DNA of 39,700 nucleotides from an uncultured Oscillospiraceae bacterium (GCA_947589545.1 CANQBA010000037.1:1-39700), one strand, 5' to 3'. Counted from the stretch's first letter, positions 16,646-25,908 are shown. Program-made: numbers and translations. The notes: generated by a model not told the origin, from the letters alone.

Positions 16646-17592
16646 AACGTCTCGCGGGCGTTAAGGGCCGCTTCGATGGGGGGAAGAAGCAGACGCAGGG
16701 TCGTTTCGGGATCGGCCTTGACGGTACAGCCGGAGGCCATGGCGTGGCCGCCGCCGCCGAACTGTTTGGCGATATCGGAGGCGTTGACGCGTTGGCCGGA
16801 ACGGAGGGAGACGCGGCATGTTCCGTTATCGTTTTCACGGATGGTGACGCTGACCTGGTGGCCCGCCAGCTTGCCGGCCAGGGCGGCGATGTCGTCCATG
16901 TCGTTCTCCGTGACGCCGGCGCGGCGCACCATGTCCAGGGTCACGATATTCACCACGATCTGGCCGTTGTGATAGGTGCGCAGGCCGGAGTAGACGGCCC
17001 CCTCCAGGGCCAGGCGGGCGCGGGAGAAGGTGCGGAAGAAAAGCCGGGAGAGGCCCGCCGTATCCGCCCCGGCCCGGGCCAGGGCCGCCGCCGTCAGGTA
17101 GGTGTTTTCCGTGACGTTGGCGTACTGGAAGCAACCGGTGTCGGTGGAGACGGCGATGTAGAGAAGGTCGGCCTCGGTCTTATCGATCCCGCCGCACAGG
17201 GCCTCGATGAGCTTCAAAACAATCTCGCCGCAGGCGGCCCGGGAGGCGTCCAGCAGGGTGCTTTCCGCGAAGCCGGTGTTGGAGGGGTGATGATCCACGG
17301 CCAGCTCCACGTTTCCCTGAAAGCCCGCGGGAAAGAGGTTGGGGGAGGCGATGTCCACGCTGACGGTGTGGGCGGGGGTGAAGTCCTTCCCGGCCAGATA
17401 GGGGGCCAGGAAGGGGACGAATTTTTCGGTGATCTCGGGGTTGTTATAAAGATACGCCTGCTTGCCGATCCTGCGCAGGGCGTGGCAAAGGGCGCCGGCG
17501 GAGCCCAGGGTGTCCCCGTCCGGGCGGGTGTGGGTCAAAATGAGATAACCATCGTGCTCCGTAAGCCACCGGGCGGCGTCACTTAGCGTCAT
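16642..17592 (-). CDS. nrnA: DHH/DHHA1 phosphoesterase, NrnA-like
   Basis: A 316-residue bifunctional oligoribonuclease/pAp phosphatase-type protein. The DHH domain shows THTRPDGDTLGS, VSVDIASPN and VDHHPSN; the DHHA1 domain ends with FGGGGHAMASG. It degrades nano-RNAs and 3'-phosphoadenosine 5'-phosphate in Firmicutes. The ATG at 17592 overlaps the end of rbfA by 14 bases with GGAGG upstream, the normal rbfA-nrnA coupling. The stop codon TAA at 16642-16644 lies inside the terminal repeat of the downstream element, so the last few residues may have been altered by its insertion. Confidence 0.92.
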   Translation of the reverse strand: MTLSDAARWLTEHDGYLILTHTRPDGDTLGSAGALCHALRRIGKQAYLYNNPEITEKFVPFLAPYLAGKDFTPAHTVSVDIASPNLFPAGFQGNVELAVDHHPSNTGFAESTLLDASRAACGEIVLKLIEALCGGIDKTEADLLYIAVSTDTGCFQYANVTENTYLTAAALARAGADTAGLSRLFFRTFSRARLALEGAVYSGLRTYHNGQIVVNIVTLDMVRRAGVTENDMDDIAALAGKLAGHQVSVTIRENDNGTCRVSLRSGQRVNASDIAKQFGGGGHAMASGCTVKADPETTLRLLLPPIEAALNARETL

Positions 17593-17953
17593 CTTCCGGT
17601 TCCTCCTCGGTCTTGATGTCCAGGGACGCCAGGAGGGAGTTGATGTGGGCGCCCTCCTCGATGGAGTGATCCATGACGAAGGTGAGCTCCGGGGTGTTGC
17701 GGAGTCTCAGACGCTGGCCCAGCTCCCGGCGGAGCCACCCGGAGGCGGATTTCAGCCCCTGCTTTAAGGCTTTGGCGTCCTCCAGCCCCAAGACGCTCAG
17801 GTAGACCTTGCAATATTTGAGATCCCCGCTTGTCTCACAGGCTGTGACGGACATAAGGCCCTGGTGGATGCGGGGATCCTTGACCTCCCGGAGAAGCTTG
17901 TCCATGCACAGGCGGATGTCTTCATTGATACGGTTTAAGTGATTGGATGGCAT
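17579..17953 (-). CDS. rbfA: Ribosome-binding factor A
   Basis: A 124-residue KH-like 30S maturation factor needed for 16S rRNA 5'-end processing. It shows INEDIRLCMDKLLREVKDPRI, SVTACETSGDLKYCKVYLSVLG and LRLRNTPELTFVMDHSIEEG with the acidic tail typical of the family. It starts at the ATG at 17953, 12 bases after the end of the preceding unknown gene, and overlaps nrnA. Confidence 0.95.
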   Translation of the reverse strand: MPSNHLNRINEDIRLCMDKLLREVKDPRIHQGLMSVTACETSGDLKYCKVYLSVLGLEDAKALKQGLKSASGWLRRELGQRLRLRNTPELTFVMDHSIEEGAHINSLLASLDIKTEEEPEDDAK

Positions 17954-17965
17954 ACTTTTTTCCTT

Positions 17966-18412
17966 TCAGACCGTGACGGTCAGGCAGATCTGGGAGATCA
18001 GTCCCTTGGGGAAGTCCCCGGTATAATCGGGCTCGTACTGAGGTTCGCACAGAAGGCGCAGGCGCGCCATATCCAGATCCCGGAGGGCGCAATGGCGGTA
18101 CAGGGGCCGCTCCCCACCGCCGTCCCCCACCCAGAGGGACCAAAGCTCCAGCGCCTCGCCGGGGGAGAAGCTTTCGCGAATATACGCGGTGAAGAGGTGC
18201 AGATCGTCCTCGCGCGGTGTGAGATCCAGCTCGGCCCGGAAGGGCATCATCGCAAAGCCCAGCGCCTCCACCGCCGCTTGATAGTATGTGTGTTCCGACA
18301 CCGAAAATCCCGGCGCTGTGACAGTCGTGCCACCGGCGGACAAGGTTCGTGTACCGCGCGGCTCCAAAAGCGGGACGGGCTTTTCCGAGGCAAGCAGAAG
18401 AACGCGGCTCAT
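17966..18412 (-). CDS. Unknown 148-residue protein inside the infB-rbfA operon
   Basis: I do not recognise this protein. It is soluble, slightly acidic and has no signal peptide or membrane helix. It begins MSRVLLLASEKPVPLLEP and has a C-terminal stretch ARLRLLCEPQYEPDYTGDF. The ATG at 18412 has GGAG seven bases upstream; an earlier ATG at 18418 is too close to that site, and a frame opening at 18475 is a reading of the adjacent palindrome. It lies between infB and rbfA, which are normally adjacent, 12 bases before rbfA. Co-transcription with translation factors suggests, but does not show, a role in RNA or ribosome biology. Confidence 0.7.
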   Translation of the reverse strand: MSRVLLLASEKPVPLLEPRGTRTLSAGGTTVTAPGFSVSEHTYYQAAVEALGFAMMPFRAELDLTPREDDLHLFTAYIRESFSPGEALELWSLWVGDGGGERPLYRHCALRDLDMARLRLLCEPQYEPDYTGDFPKGLISQICLTVTV

Positions 18413-18433
18413 GGGCATACTCCTTTTCCACAT

Positions 18434-18472
18434 AAAATATTTTTCCAAGGGGAGCCCTTGGAAAAATATTTT
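18434..18472. repeat. Perfect 18-bp palindrome after infB
   Basis: AAAATATTTTTCCAAGGG (18434-18451) and CCCTTGGAAAAATATTTT (18455-18472) pair perfectly around GAG. It starts seven bases after the infB stop and runs to 22 bases before the next start codon. It may be a partial terminator, an mRNA-processing site or a short palindromic repeat. Confidence 0.6.
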
Positions 18473-18478
18473 CATTTG

Positions 18479-20827
18479 TTATATCTGCTCCATGACGAAG
18501 CACTCGATGACGTCGCCCACCTTGACATCGTTGAATTTATCCACCTGCATACCGCACTCATAGCCGGAGGCCACCTCGCGCACGTCGTCCTTGAAGCGCC
18601 GGAGAGAGGCAAGCTCGCCGTCGAAGATGATGACGTTGTCGCGGATGACGCGCACCTTGCAGCCGCGCTGGATCTTGCCGTCCAGCACGTAGCAGCCGCA
18701 GACGGTGCCCACCTTGGAGACCTTGTATGTTTCCCGCACCTCGGCGTGGCCCAGCTGAACCTCCCGGAATTTCGGGGCCAGCATGCCCTTCATGGCGGAT
18801 TCGATTTCGCCGATGCAGTCGTAGATGATGTTGTAGAGCCGGATGTCCACATGGCTTCTGGCGGCGGACTCCCGGGCGGCGTTGTCCGGGCGGACGTTGA
18901 AGCCCACCACGATGGCCCCGGAGGTGGCGGCCAGCATCACGTCGGATTCCGAGATAGCGCCCACGGCGGAGTGGATCACGCGGACGCGGACCTCCTCGTT
19001 GGTCAGCTTCTCCAGACTGGCCTTGATGGCCTCGGCGGAGCCCTGGACGTCGGCCTTGACGATGATGGGCAGCTCCTTCAGCTCGCCCTCCTTGATTTGG
19101 GCGAAAAGATCCTCCAGAGAGACCTTTCGGGCACCGGTGTCGGGGGCGTTGCGGTTCTGCTTGCGCTCCTCGGCCAGCTCGCGGGCCATGCGCTCGTCCG
19201 CCACGGCATTGAAGATGTCGCCGGCGTCGGGAACCTCGTTCATGCCCGCGATCTCCACGGGGACGGAGGGGCCGGCCTGGGTGACGCGCTCGCCCTTGTC
19301 GTTCATCATGGTGCGCACGCGGCCCACCGCCGTGCCGGCGATGATGATGTCGCCCTGCTTTAAGGTGCCGTTCTGCACCAGGACGGTCATGATGGGGCCG
19401 CGGCCCTTGTCCAGACGGGCCTCGATGACCACGCCGCGCGCCTCGCGGTTGGGGTTGGCACGGAGCTCCTGCACCTCGGCCAGAACCACCAGATTTTCCA
19501 AAAGCTCCTGGACACCCTCGCCGGTCTTGGCGGAGATGGGGCACACGATGGTGTCGCCGCCCCACTCCTCGGGGACGATGTCGTACTCGGTGAGCTGCTG
19601 CTTGATGCGCTCGGGGTTGGCGCCGTGGACGTCCATTTTGTTAATGGCTACCACGATGGGGATCTTGGCCGCCTTGGCGTGGTTGATGGATTCGATGGTC
19701 TGGGGCATGATGCCGTCGTCGGCGGCCACCACTAAGATGGCGATATCCGTGGCCATAGCGCCGCGGGCGCGCATGGAGGTGAAGGCCTCGTGGCCCGGGG
19801 TGTCCAGGAAGGTGATGGGACTGCCGTTGACCATGACCCGGTAGGCGCCGATATGCTGGGTGATGCCGCCGGCCTCGCCGGAGGCCACGTTGGAGGAGCG
19901 GATCTTGTCGAGAAGAGAGGTCTTGCCGTGGTCCACGTGGCCCATGACCACCACCACGGGGGCCCGGGGCTGAAGCTCCTCGGCGGTATCCTGCCGGTCG
20001 TCGATGAGGCGCTCCTCGATGGTGACCACCACCTCGCGCTCCACCTTACAGCCCAGCTCCATGGCGACGAGGGCGGCGGTGTCGTAGTCGATGGTGTCGC
20101 TCACCGAGGCCATGACGCCCATTTTGATGAGGGATCTTACCACCTCGGCGCCGGTTTTTTTCATGCGGGAGGCCAGCTCGCCTACGCTGATCTCGTCGGG
20201 GATCTGCACCTTCACGGGGGCCTTCTTGGCCACCTCGAACTGGAGGCGTCTTAAACGGTCACGCTCCTCCTGACGGCGCTTGGCGGACTTGTCCTGAGCG
20301 GGGTTCGTCCTCTGCTGGCCGCCCTTTTTCTTGATCTGCTCCTTGCCGCGCTTCATATTCTGGGCGCGCTCTCCGGCCATCTGGTCGAAGCGCTCGTCGT
20401 ATTTTTCGATGTTGATGGTGACGCCGGAGGTGTCGATGACGCGCTTCTGCTTCTCCGGCCGGGGGGTGAACTGCTTCTCCGGCTTGGGCTTGGCCTGACC
20501 GGAGCTCTGGGGCTGGGGCGCGGCGGGCTTGGCCGTGGTCTTGCCGGCCTGGGCCTCCGGGGCCGCGGGCGCGGGGGAGGCCGTACCGGCGGCGGGCTCC
20601 GCCTTGGGGGCCTCGGGCTTCACGTCGGCGAACACCTCCGCGATGGAGGCCATCTGGTGATGCTGGGTCAGATACTCAAAAATGTAGTCAAGCTCCTGAT
20701 TTTCAAGCACCTGCATATGATTTTTGGGCGTAGTGGCATACTTCGTCAGTATCTCCGTAACGACCTTCGTGGCGACCTTGAAATCCTTCGCCACCTCATG
20801 TACCCTGTATTTTACTACAACTGCCAT
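18479..20827 (-). CDS. infB: Translation initiation factor IF-2
   Basis: A 782-residue GTPase that brings fMet-tRNA to the 30S subunit and promotes subunit joining. The N-terminal IF2_N domain ([16 protein letters not shown]) is followed by an Ala/Pro/Lys/Glu-rich linker (about residues 70-200). The G domain has GHVDHGKTS at residues 296-304, [15 protein letters not shown] and NKMDV. Domains II-IV end with [17 protein letters not shown] and GYECGMQV. The length is usual for a Firmicute. It follows the L7Ae-like gene at 67 bases in the nusA-infB operon. Confidence 0.97.
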   Translation of the reverse strand: MAVVVKYRVHEVAKDFKVATKVVTEILTKYATTPKNHMQVLENQELDYIFEYLTQHHQMASIAEVFADVKPEAPKAEPAAGTASPAPAAPEAQAGKTTAKPAAPQPQSSGQAKPKPEKQFTPRPEKQKRVIDTSGVTINIEKYDERFDQMAGERAQNMKRGKEQIKKKGGQQRTNPAQDKSAKRRQEERDRLRRLQFEVAKKAPVKVQIPDEISVGELASRMKKTGAEVVRSLIKMGVMASVSDTIDYDTAALVAMELGCKVEREVVVTIEERLIDDRQDTAEELQPRAPVVVVMGHVDHGKTSLLDKIRSSNVASGEAGGITQHIGAYRVMVNGSPITFLDTPGHEAFTSMRARGAMATDIAILVVAADDGIMPQTIESINHAKAAKIPIVVAINKMDVHGANPERIKQQLTEYDIVPEEWGGDTIVCPISAKTGEGVQELLENLVVLAEVQELRANPNREARGVVIEARLDKGRGPIMTVLVQNGTLKQGDIIIAGTAVGRVRTMMNDKGERVTQAGPSVPVEIAGMNEVPDAGDIFNAVADERMARELAEERKQNRNAPDTGARKVSLEDLFAQIKEGELKELPIIVKADVQGSAEAIKASLEKLTNEEVRVRVIHSAVGAISESDVMLAATSGAIVVGFNVRPDNAARESAARSHVDIRLYNIIYDCIGEIESAMKGMLAPKFREVQLGHAEVRETYKVSKVGTVCGCYVLDGKIQRGCKVRVIRDNVIIFDGELASLRRFKDDVREVASGYECGMQVDKFNDVKVGDVIECFVMEQI

Positions 20828-20893
20828 ACTTGAAAAATCATCCTTTCAAAATGCTTGAAATATCTGTATAGGAACTGCCGGGGGATGGCGCGG

Positions 20894-21310
20894 TCATTTC
20901 TTTTTGCCGCGCCGGAGTTTGGCCTGATGGCGGCGGGCTTCCCGCTGCCGCTCCCGGGCCTTTTCGTTTTGCCGGTTCAGGGCCGCCTTGATGTCTGCGT
21001 ATCCCGGATGCTCCACGGAGAGCTTGTCGATGAAGGCGCTGGCGAAGGAGATATCGGTAACGGCGGCGGCGCTGACGGGGCCCTTGCCCAATGCCGCGCC
21101 CAGGGCCTCCTTGGGATAGGGGAGGGCGGCTGTGGGGCAGTGGGCGGCGGCGGAGGCGTTTTGCGCCCGGGTCAGGGCGTTTTCGCCGGCGTCCGAGGCC
21201 GTCAGAATGACCCTGGCCTTTCCGGCGCGGGCGGCCATGGCGATGTATTCCTCGCCCACCTCCACCTTTCCGGCGCGCATCGCCAGACCCAGAAAGCCAA
21301 GGGCGCTCAT
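20894..21310 (-). CDS. L7Ae/L30e-family RNA-binding protein (YlxQ-like)
   Basis: A 138-residue protein whose first ~100 residues match the L7Ae/L30e kink-turn-binding fold of B. subtilis YlxQ: LGLAMRAGKVEVGEE, ARVILTASDAGENALTR, and LPYPKEALGAALGK. The C-terminal tail of about 35 residues (KARERQREARRHQAKLRRG) is very basic and suggests RNA binding. Its start overlaps the stop of rnpM by ATGA. The position between rnpM and infB is conserved in Firmicutes. Confidence 0.88.
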   Translation of the reverse strand: MSALGFLGLAMRAGKVEVGEEYIAMAARAGKARVILTASDAGENALTRAQNASAAAHCPTAALPYPKEALGAALGKGPVSAAAVTDISFASAFIDKLSVEHPGYADIKAALNRQNEKARERQREARRHQAKLRRGKKK

Positions 21311-21576
21311 TCCTCCGCCTCCAGCTGGGCCTTCAGCGTGTCAAAGACGCTTTCAGGGATCTCCGTGCCCAACGCCCTGCCCAGGGCGCGGGATTTAATG
21401 GCTTTTTTCAGGCACGCCGGATCCGGGCAGATATACGCGCCCCGGCCCGGCTTTTTGCCCCGGGCGTCGATGGATACCTCCCCCTCCGGGGAGCGGACGA
21501 CCCGCGTCAGCTCCCGCTTGGGCTTCTGGGCGCGGCACCCCACGCACTGGCGCAGGGGGATCTTTTTCTCGGGCAA
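21307..21576 (-). CDS. rnpM: RNase P modulator RnpM (YlxR family)
   Basis: An 89-residue protein of the YlxR/DUF448 family, recently named RnpM for binding RNase P RNA. It shows PLRQCVGCRAQKPKRELTRVV and KKPGRGAYICPDPACLKKAI, the signature of the family. TTG at 21576 is favoured because AAGGA lies eight bases upstream; a frame opening at 21612 adds 12 residues without a suitable binding site. It overlaps the next gene by ATGA and follows nusA by 50 bases. Confidence 0.92.
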   Translation of the reverse strand: MPEKKIPLRQCVGCRAQKPKRELTRVVRSPEGEVSIDARGKKPGRGAYICPDPACLKKAIKSRALGRALGTEIPESVFDTLKAQLEAEE

Positions 21577-21626
21577 AGCGATCAGTCCTTTCGGCGGCAA
21601 ATGGCCGGACACGGCTCCGGGCCGGG

Positions 21627-22700
21627 TCAGCCCTCAAAGCTCTCGGGTTTGATGTCGATCTTAAAGCCGGTGAGACGGGCGGCCAGACGGACGTTCTGTC
21701 CCTCCTTGCCGATGGCCAGGGAGAGCTGATTGTCCGGGACGATGACCCGGCAGACCTTGGAGTCGTCCAGAAATTCCACCTTGGTGACGGAGGAGGGGGA
21801 GAGAGCCGCCGCCACGTATTCGCAGGGATCCTCGGAATATTTGACGATATCGATCTTTTCATCCCGCAGCTCCTTGACCACGGCGCCCACGCGGCCGCCC
21901 CGGGGGCCCACGCAGGAGCCGATGGGCTCCACCTCGGGGTCGGAGGACCAGACGGCGATCTTGGTGCGGCTGCCAGGCTCCCTGGCGATGGACTTGATCT
22001 CCACGGTGCCGTCCATGATCTCGGGGACCTCCAATTCAAACAAGCGCTTGACAAGGCCCGGATGGGTACGGGAGACGCGCACCTGGGGGCCGGCGCCCAG
22101 CTTGCGCACGTCGATGACGTAGACCTTGAGCATGTCGCCCTCCCGCAGCTCCTCGCCGGGGACACGCTCGTCGGCGGGCAGGACGGCCTCGGTGTACTCG
22201 CTGCCAGCGCCCAGATTCAGGGTGACGGAGCCCCGGGCCGGGTCGATGCGGCTGACGGTGCCGGTAAGGATCTCGTGGCCCTTGGTGGAGAACTCCTGAT
22301 AGACCTGATTGCGCTCGGCCTCGCGGATGCCCTGGATGATCACCTGCTTGGCGGCCTGGGCGGCGATGCGGCCGAATTTTTTGGTGTCCACGGGTACGTT
22401 CACCGTGTCGCCGGCGGCGGCATGCTTGTTGTAGCGCTGGGCCTCCTCGGGGAGCAGCTGGATGTCGGGATCCTCCACCTCGTCCACCACGTCCTTGCGG
22501 ACATACATGGCGATGCGCTTTTTGGCCTCGTCCACCTCCACTACCATGCGCTCCTCGGCGGCGGGGCTGTCCTTCCGGAGAGCCGCCAAAAGGGCCTGGC
22601 GGATCTTCTCGAACATATCCTCCCGGGGGATGCTCTTCTCCTTCTCGATGTCGGCGATGGCGTCAAAAAACTCTGCGTTGACTGCGTTCGGTGCGTTCAT
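21627..22700 (-). CDS. nusA: Transcription termination/antitermination factor NusA
   Basis: A 357-residue NusA without the C-terminal acidic repeats, the form usual in Firmicutes. The N-terminal RNA-polymerase-binding domain (FFDAIADIEKEKSI, then DVVDEVEDPD) is followed by an S1 domain (TGTVSRIDPARGSVTLNLG), then KH1 and KH2 (PIGSCVGPRGGRVGAVVKEL and LAIGKEGQNVRLAARL). It modulates pausing and intrinsic termination. ATG at 22700 has AAGGAG upstream. The leader terminator upstream of rimP suggests autogenous control by this protein. Confidence 0.97.
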   Translation of the reverse strand: MNAPNAVNAEFFDAIADIEKEKSIPREDMFEKIRQALLAALRKDSPAAEERMVVEVDEAKKRIAMYVRKDVVDEVEDPDIQLLPEEAQRYNKHAAAGDTVNVPVDTKKFGRIAAQAAKQVIIQGIREAERNQVYQEFSTKGHEILTGTVSRIDPARGSVTLNLGAGSEYTEAVLPADERVPGEELREGDMLKVYVIDVRKLGAGPQVRVSRTHPGLVKRLFELEVPEIMDGTVEIKSIAREPGSRTKIAVWSSDPEVEPIGSCVGPRGGRVGAVVKELRDEKIDIVKYSEDPCEYVAAALSPSSVTKVEFLDDSKVCRVIVPDNQLSLAIGKEGQNVRLAARLTGFKIDIKPESFEG

Positions 22701-22741
22701 GATGACACTCCTTATAGTTATACCTTCTACGGTTTATTCTC

Positions 22742-23197
22742 TCATTCCAGCCTCAGACGGACGGAGGCCGTCTGGGCCGGGGCGAAGGTTCTGGTTTCCC
22801 CCGCCTTTGTCTCCAGGGTGACGGCGCCGGCGTCATAGCCGCGCAGATACCCCAGGTATTCCTTCTGGCCGTCTACGGCGCTGTAGAGCTTCACGGCGAT
22901 ATAGGAGCCCAGGAAGCGCTGAAAATCCGAGGGCCGCTTCAACGCCCGCTCCACGCCGGCGGAGGATACCTCGAAATTGTAGCTCTGCTCGATGGGGTCG
23001 GCCTCGTCCAGCAGGGGATCCAGCGCCCGGGACACGGCCTCGCAGTCGTCAATGGAGACGCCGCCCTCCTTGTCGATATACACGCGCAGGAACCACTCGC
23101 CGGCCTCCCGTACATATTCCACGTCCCAAAGCTCGCACCCCCGGGCCTCCACCACCGGGCGGGCCAGTTCGGCGACCAGATCCGTGACCTTGCTCAT
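22742..23197 (-). CDS. rimP: Ribosome maturation factor RimP
   Basis: A 151-residue 30S assembly factor. It shows LARPVVEARGCELWDVEYV, LRVYIDKEGGVSIDDCEAVSR and YNFEVSSAGVERALKRPSDF, followed by the C-terminal SH3-like barrel. First gene of the minus-strand operon. The ATG at 23197 is preceded by AGGAGTGAGTCC. Its transcript starts about 94 bases upstream and first passes an intrinsic terminator. Confidence 0.95.
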   Translation of the reverse strand: MSKVTDLVAELARPVVEARGCELWDVEYVREAGEWFLRVYIDKEGGVSIDDCEAVSRALDPLLDEADPIEQSYNFEVSSAGVERALKRPSDFQRFLGSYIAVKLYSAVDGQKEYLGYLRGYDAGAVTLETKAGETRTFAPAQTASVRLRLE

Positions 23198-23245
23198 GGA
23201 CTCACTCCTAAATCATGGAAAATATTGCCCGCTGAAAATTTGCGT

Positions 23246-23271
23246 AAAAAAGAGTGGGAACATACCCACTC
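23246..23271 (-). terminator. Leader terminator (attenuator) of the rimP-nusA-infB operon
   Basis: On the minus strand GAGTGGG (23265-23271) and CCCACTC (23252-23258) pair around TATGTT, followed by six Ts. It lies between the promoter and rimP, about 45 bases after the predicted transcription start, so it can only act as an attenuator. Confidence 0.8.
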
Positions 23272-23297
23272 AAGCAAATCCTCATACCAACATACAC

Positions 23298-23326
23298 AGT
23301 ATAGCACAGGTTACCGGGGTTTGCAA
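23298..23326 (-). promoter_or_regulatory. Sigma-A promoter of the rimP operon
   Basis: TTGCAA (23321-23326), a 17-bp spacer and TATACT (23298-23303) on the minus strand. Confidence 0.8.
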
Positions 23327-23432
23327 GTGTTTTTTCAAATTTCGGGGCGGGATTTCTCCTGTTGACAAACGGGAAAAATTCACCTAAACTATGAGGAGGA
23401 ATAATGAAACGGACGGAAAAGGAGGATGCACG

Positions 23433-24377
23433 GTGAAAAAAGCTTTGGCGCTGATGCTGGCGCTTGTATGGATACTGGCTCTGGGCGGGTGCGTCACCGG
23501 GGGATCCGGGGAGACGCTGCCCCCAGAGACGGGCGGCGGGACGCAGAAGGAGGACACCGGGAAGCCCGTGGACACCGCGGTCCCGGACACGACGCCGGAG
23601 GACACCGCGCCCCCGGATACCCAGACCGAGGACACCGCGCCGGAGCTGCCCGTGCTGGCGGGCTTCGGCCCCGTGGCGGAGGCCGTGGGCCAAGCGGCGG
23701 CGGGGAGCTGGACGTTTGTCAATACCGCCGACGCGGCCAAACAGCTGTCCGACGGCGCCGCCGGGGCGGCCATCCTCTCCGTGGGGGAGGCGGCCCGGGT
23801 CTACAACGAGGCGGACGGGGCCGTGGCCGTGGCGGCCCTGCTCACCTCCGGCGGCTGGGTGATCGCCGAGCAGGGGGAGACGATTCGGGACATCTTCTCC
23901 CTGGCGGGCAAGACGGTTTACGTCCCCGCCGGCGCGGCGGAGGCGGCGGCTGTGTTTGGGTACATAGCGGAGGAATACGGCTTTGAGATGGGCTCCACGC
24001 TGAAGCTGGAGGAATCCCAGGACGCGCGGAGCCGGACGCCGGCGCTCCTGCCCGGGGATCTCTACGGGAACAGCACCCAGAGGGCGGCCATCGACTTGCT
24101 GGCGGAGTGGAAGGACGTGACGGGCCAGAGCCTGTGGCCCGGCCTGTGCCTTGCGGTGCGCAAGGACGCGGAGGGGGCGGAGGCCCTGGCCGGCGCGGCG
24201 AAAAAGGCGCTGGAGGGGATAAAAGGGACGCCCGGCACGGAGCCTGCGTATATGACGGGGGCGGAGCCCCTGCGGGAGGGCCTGAGAAGCTATTTGAGCC
24301 TTCTCTACAGGCTCGATCCCAAGATCATCGGCGGGTATATCCCGGACGACGGATTTTATACCCTCCAAAATACATGA
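23433..24377 (+). CDS. Lipoprotein, ABC substrate-binding-like (NMT1/SsuA fold)
   Basis: A 314-residue protein with a type II signal peptide: VKKALALMLALVWILALGGC, with the lipobox Cys at residue 20. A Thr/Pro/Asp/Glu-rich linker (about residues 25-70) tethers it to the membrane. The remainder resembles periplasmic-binding proteins of the nitrate/sulfonate/thiamine-precursor type: FVNTADAAKQLSDG, GGWVIAEQGETIRDIFSLAGKT (cited in part), and YGFEMGSTLKLEE. GTG at 23433 has GGAGG seven bases upstream. No permease or ATPase gene is adjacent, so the ligand is unknown and it may be an orphan component or a sensor. Confidence 0.72.
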   Translation: MKKALALMLALVWILALGGCVTGGSGETLPPETGGGTQKEDTGKPVDTAVPDTTPEDTAPPDTQTEDTAPELPVLAGFGPVAEAVGQAAAGSWTFVNTADAAKQLSDGAAGAAILSVGEAARVYNEADGAVAVAALLTSGGWVIAEQGETIRDIFSLAGKTVYVPAGAAEAAAVFGYIAEEYGFEMGSTLKLEESQDARSRTPALLPGDLYGNSTQRAAIDLLAEWKDVTGQSLWPGLCLAVRKDAEGAEALAGAAKKALEGIKGTPGTEPAYMTGAEPLREGLRSYLSLLYRLDPKIIGGYIPDDGFYTLQNT

Positions 24378-24395
24378 TGGTACTGTTTTTTTAAG

Positions 24396-24425
24396 ATATC
24401 AAGGCCGCGTTTGCGGCCTTGATAT
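24396..24425 (+). terminator. Hairpin after the lipoprotein gene
   Basis: Perfect 13-bp stem ATATCAAGGCCGC/GCGGCCTTGATAT with loop GTTT, 18 bases after the stop codon. The T-run is short (TT), so termination may be partial, allowing read-through into the MATE gene. Confidence 0.6.
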
Positions 24426-24454
24426 TTAGCGACTGCAATTTCGGAGTGAAAACC

Positions 24455-25837
24455 ATGCTTTCCAGATTTATCGGGGACCGGAAATTTTACAGGACCGCTA
24501 TGGCGGTGACGGTGCCCATCATGATCCAGAATTTCATCACGAACTTCGTCTCCCTGCTGGACAACCTGATGGTGGGACGCATCGGCACGGCGCAGATGAG
24601 CGGTGTGGCCATTGTCAATCAGGTGCTGTTCGTCATCAACCTGTGCATCTTCGGGGCGGTGTCCGGGGCGGGCATCTTCACCGCCCAGTACGCCGGCGGC
24701 GGGGATCAGGAGGGGGTGCGGGCCACCTTCCGCTTCAAGCTCCTGACGGTGCTGGGCATCACCGCCGTGGGGATCGGGGCGCTGCTGTGCCGGGGCGACC
24801 AGCTGATCCGGCTGTGGCTCCAGGGGGAGGGCAGTCCGGAGGAGGCGGAGCGGTTCCTCCAATACGGCAAGGCGTACCTGGCCGTGATGCTCTGGGGCTT
24901 GCCGCCCTTCGCCCTCTCCAACGTCTACTGCTCCACGCTCCGGGAGAACGGCGAGACGGTGGCCCCCATGACCGCCGGGATCGTGGCGGTGGGGGTGAAC
25001 CTGTTCCTCAACTATGTGCTGATCTTCGGCCATTTCGGCGCGCCGGTTCTGGGCGTCCGGGGCGCGGCCTGGGCCACGGTGATCTCCCGCTGGGTGGAGC
25101 TGCTGCTGGCCGCCGGCTGGACGCATCTGCATCCCGGAAAAATGCCCTTTGCCAGGGGGCTTTACAGGACGCTGAGGGTTCCCGCCGCCCTGGCGGGACA
25201 GATCCTCCGCCGGGGGATGCCCCTCCTGCTCAACGAGACGCTGTGGGCGGGCGGCATGGCGGTGCTGAACCAGTGCTGGTCGGTGCGCTCCCTGGACGTG
25301 GTGTCCGCCGTGAACATCGAATCCACCATCTGGAACGCCATGAGCGTGGCCTTCATGGCCACCGGCAGCGCCGTGGGGATCATCATCGGTCAGAAGCTGG
25401 GGCAGAACGAGGACAAGGACAGGGTCATGGATGAGTTTTGCCGGCTGACGGCCTTTTCCCTGGCGCTGAACATCGTCACCGCGGTGCTGATGCTCCTGGT
25501 TGCCCCCTGGTTCCCCCGGCTCTACGCCACCACGGAGACGGTGCGGGCACTGGCGGCCCGGTTTATCCGGGTGCAGGCGGCCATCCTGCCCTTCTATGCC
25601 TTTACCAACTGCTGTTATTTCGCCATGCGCTCCGGCGGCAAGACGGTCATCACCTTCCTCTTTGACTCGGTCTTTGTCTGGTGCGTCAACGTGCCGCTGG
25701 CCTACGGGCTCAGCCGCTTCACCGAGCTTCCGGTGGTGCCCATGTACGCCCTGGTGCAGGGAACCGAGGCCATCAAGTGCCTTATCGGGTTTTTCTTCAT
25801 CAAAAAGAGGGCCTGGATGCAGAATATTATCATGTGA
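24455..25837 (+). CDS. MATE family efflux transporter
   Basis: A 460-residue inner-membrane protein with twelve predicted helices arranged as two six-helix halves, typical of MATE cation-coupled multidrug exporters. Landmarks are AVTVPIMIQNFITNFVSLLDN in helix 1 (cited in part), DNLMVGRIGTAQMSGVAI, FTAQYAGGGD and, in the second half, RGMPLLLNETLWAGG. The ATG at 24455 has GGAG eight bases upstream; an earlier start at 24419 would read through the preceding hairpin. Substrate cannot be read from sequence. A bidirectional terminator follows. Confidence 0.92.
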   Translation: MLSRFIGDRKFYRTAMAVTVPIMIQNFITNFVSLLDNLMVGRIGTAQMSGVAIVNQVLFVINLCIFGAVSGAGIFTAQYAGGGDQEGVRATFRFKLLTVLGITAVGIGALLCRGDQLIRLWLQGEGSPEEAERFLQYGKAYLAVMLWGLPPFALSNVYCSTLRENGETVAPMTAGIVAVGVNLFLNYVLIFGHFGAPVLGVRGAAWATVISRWVELLLAAGWTHLHPGKMPFARGLYRTLRVPAALAGQILRRGMPLLLNETLWAGGMAVLNQCWSVRSLDVVSAVNIESTIWNAMSVAFMATGSAVGIIIGQKLGQNEDKDRVMDEFCRLTAFSLALNIVTAVLMLLVAPWFPRLYATTETVRALAARFIRVQAAILPFYAFTNCCYFAMRSGGKTVITFLFDSVFVWCVNVPLAYGLSRFTELPVVPMYALVQGTEAIKCLIGFFFIKKRAWMQNIIM

Positions 25838-25860
25838 TTTGGGGCAAAAGTGTATAAAAA

Positions 25861-25898
25861 CAGGCCGGAGGCGAACCTCCGGCCTGCTTTTATATTTT
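25861..25898. terminator. Bidirectional terminator between the MATE gene and porB
   Basis: Perfect 11-bp stem CAGGCCGGAGG/CCTCCGGCCTG with loop CGAA, followed by CTTTTATATTTTT on the plus strand and TTTTTATAC on the minus strand. Confidence 0.88.
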
Positions 25899-25908
25899 TC
25901 GCGCGGCT

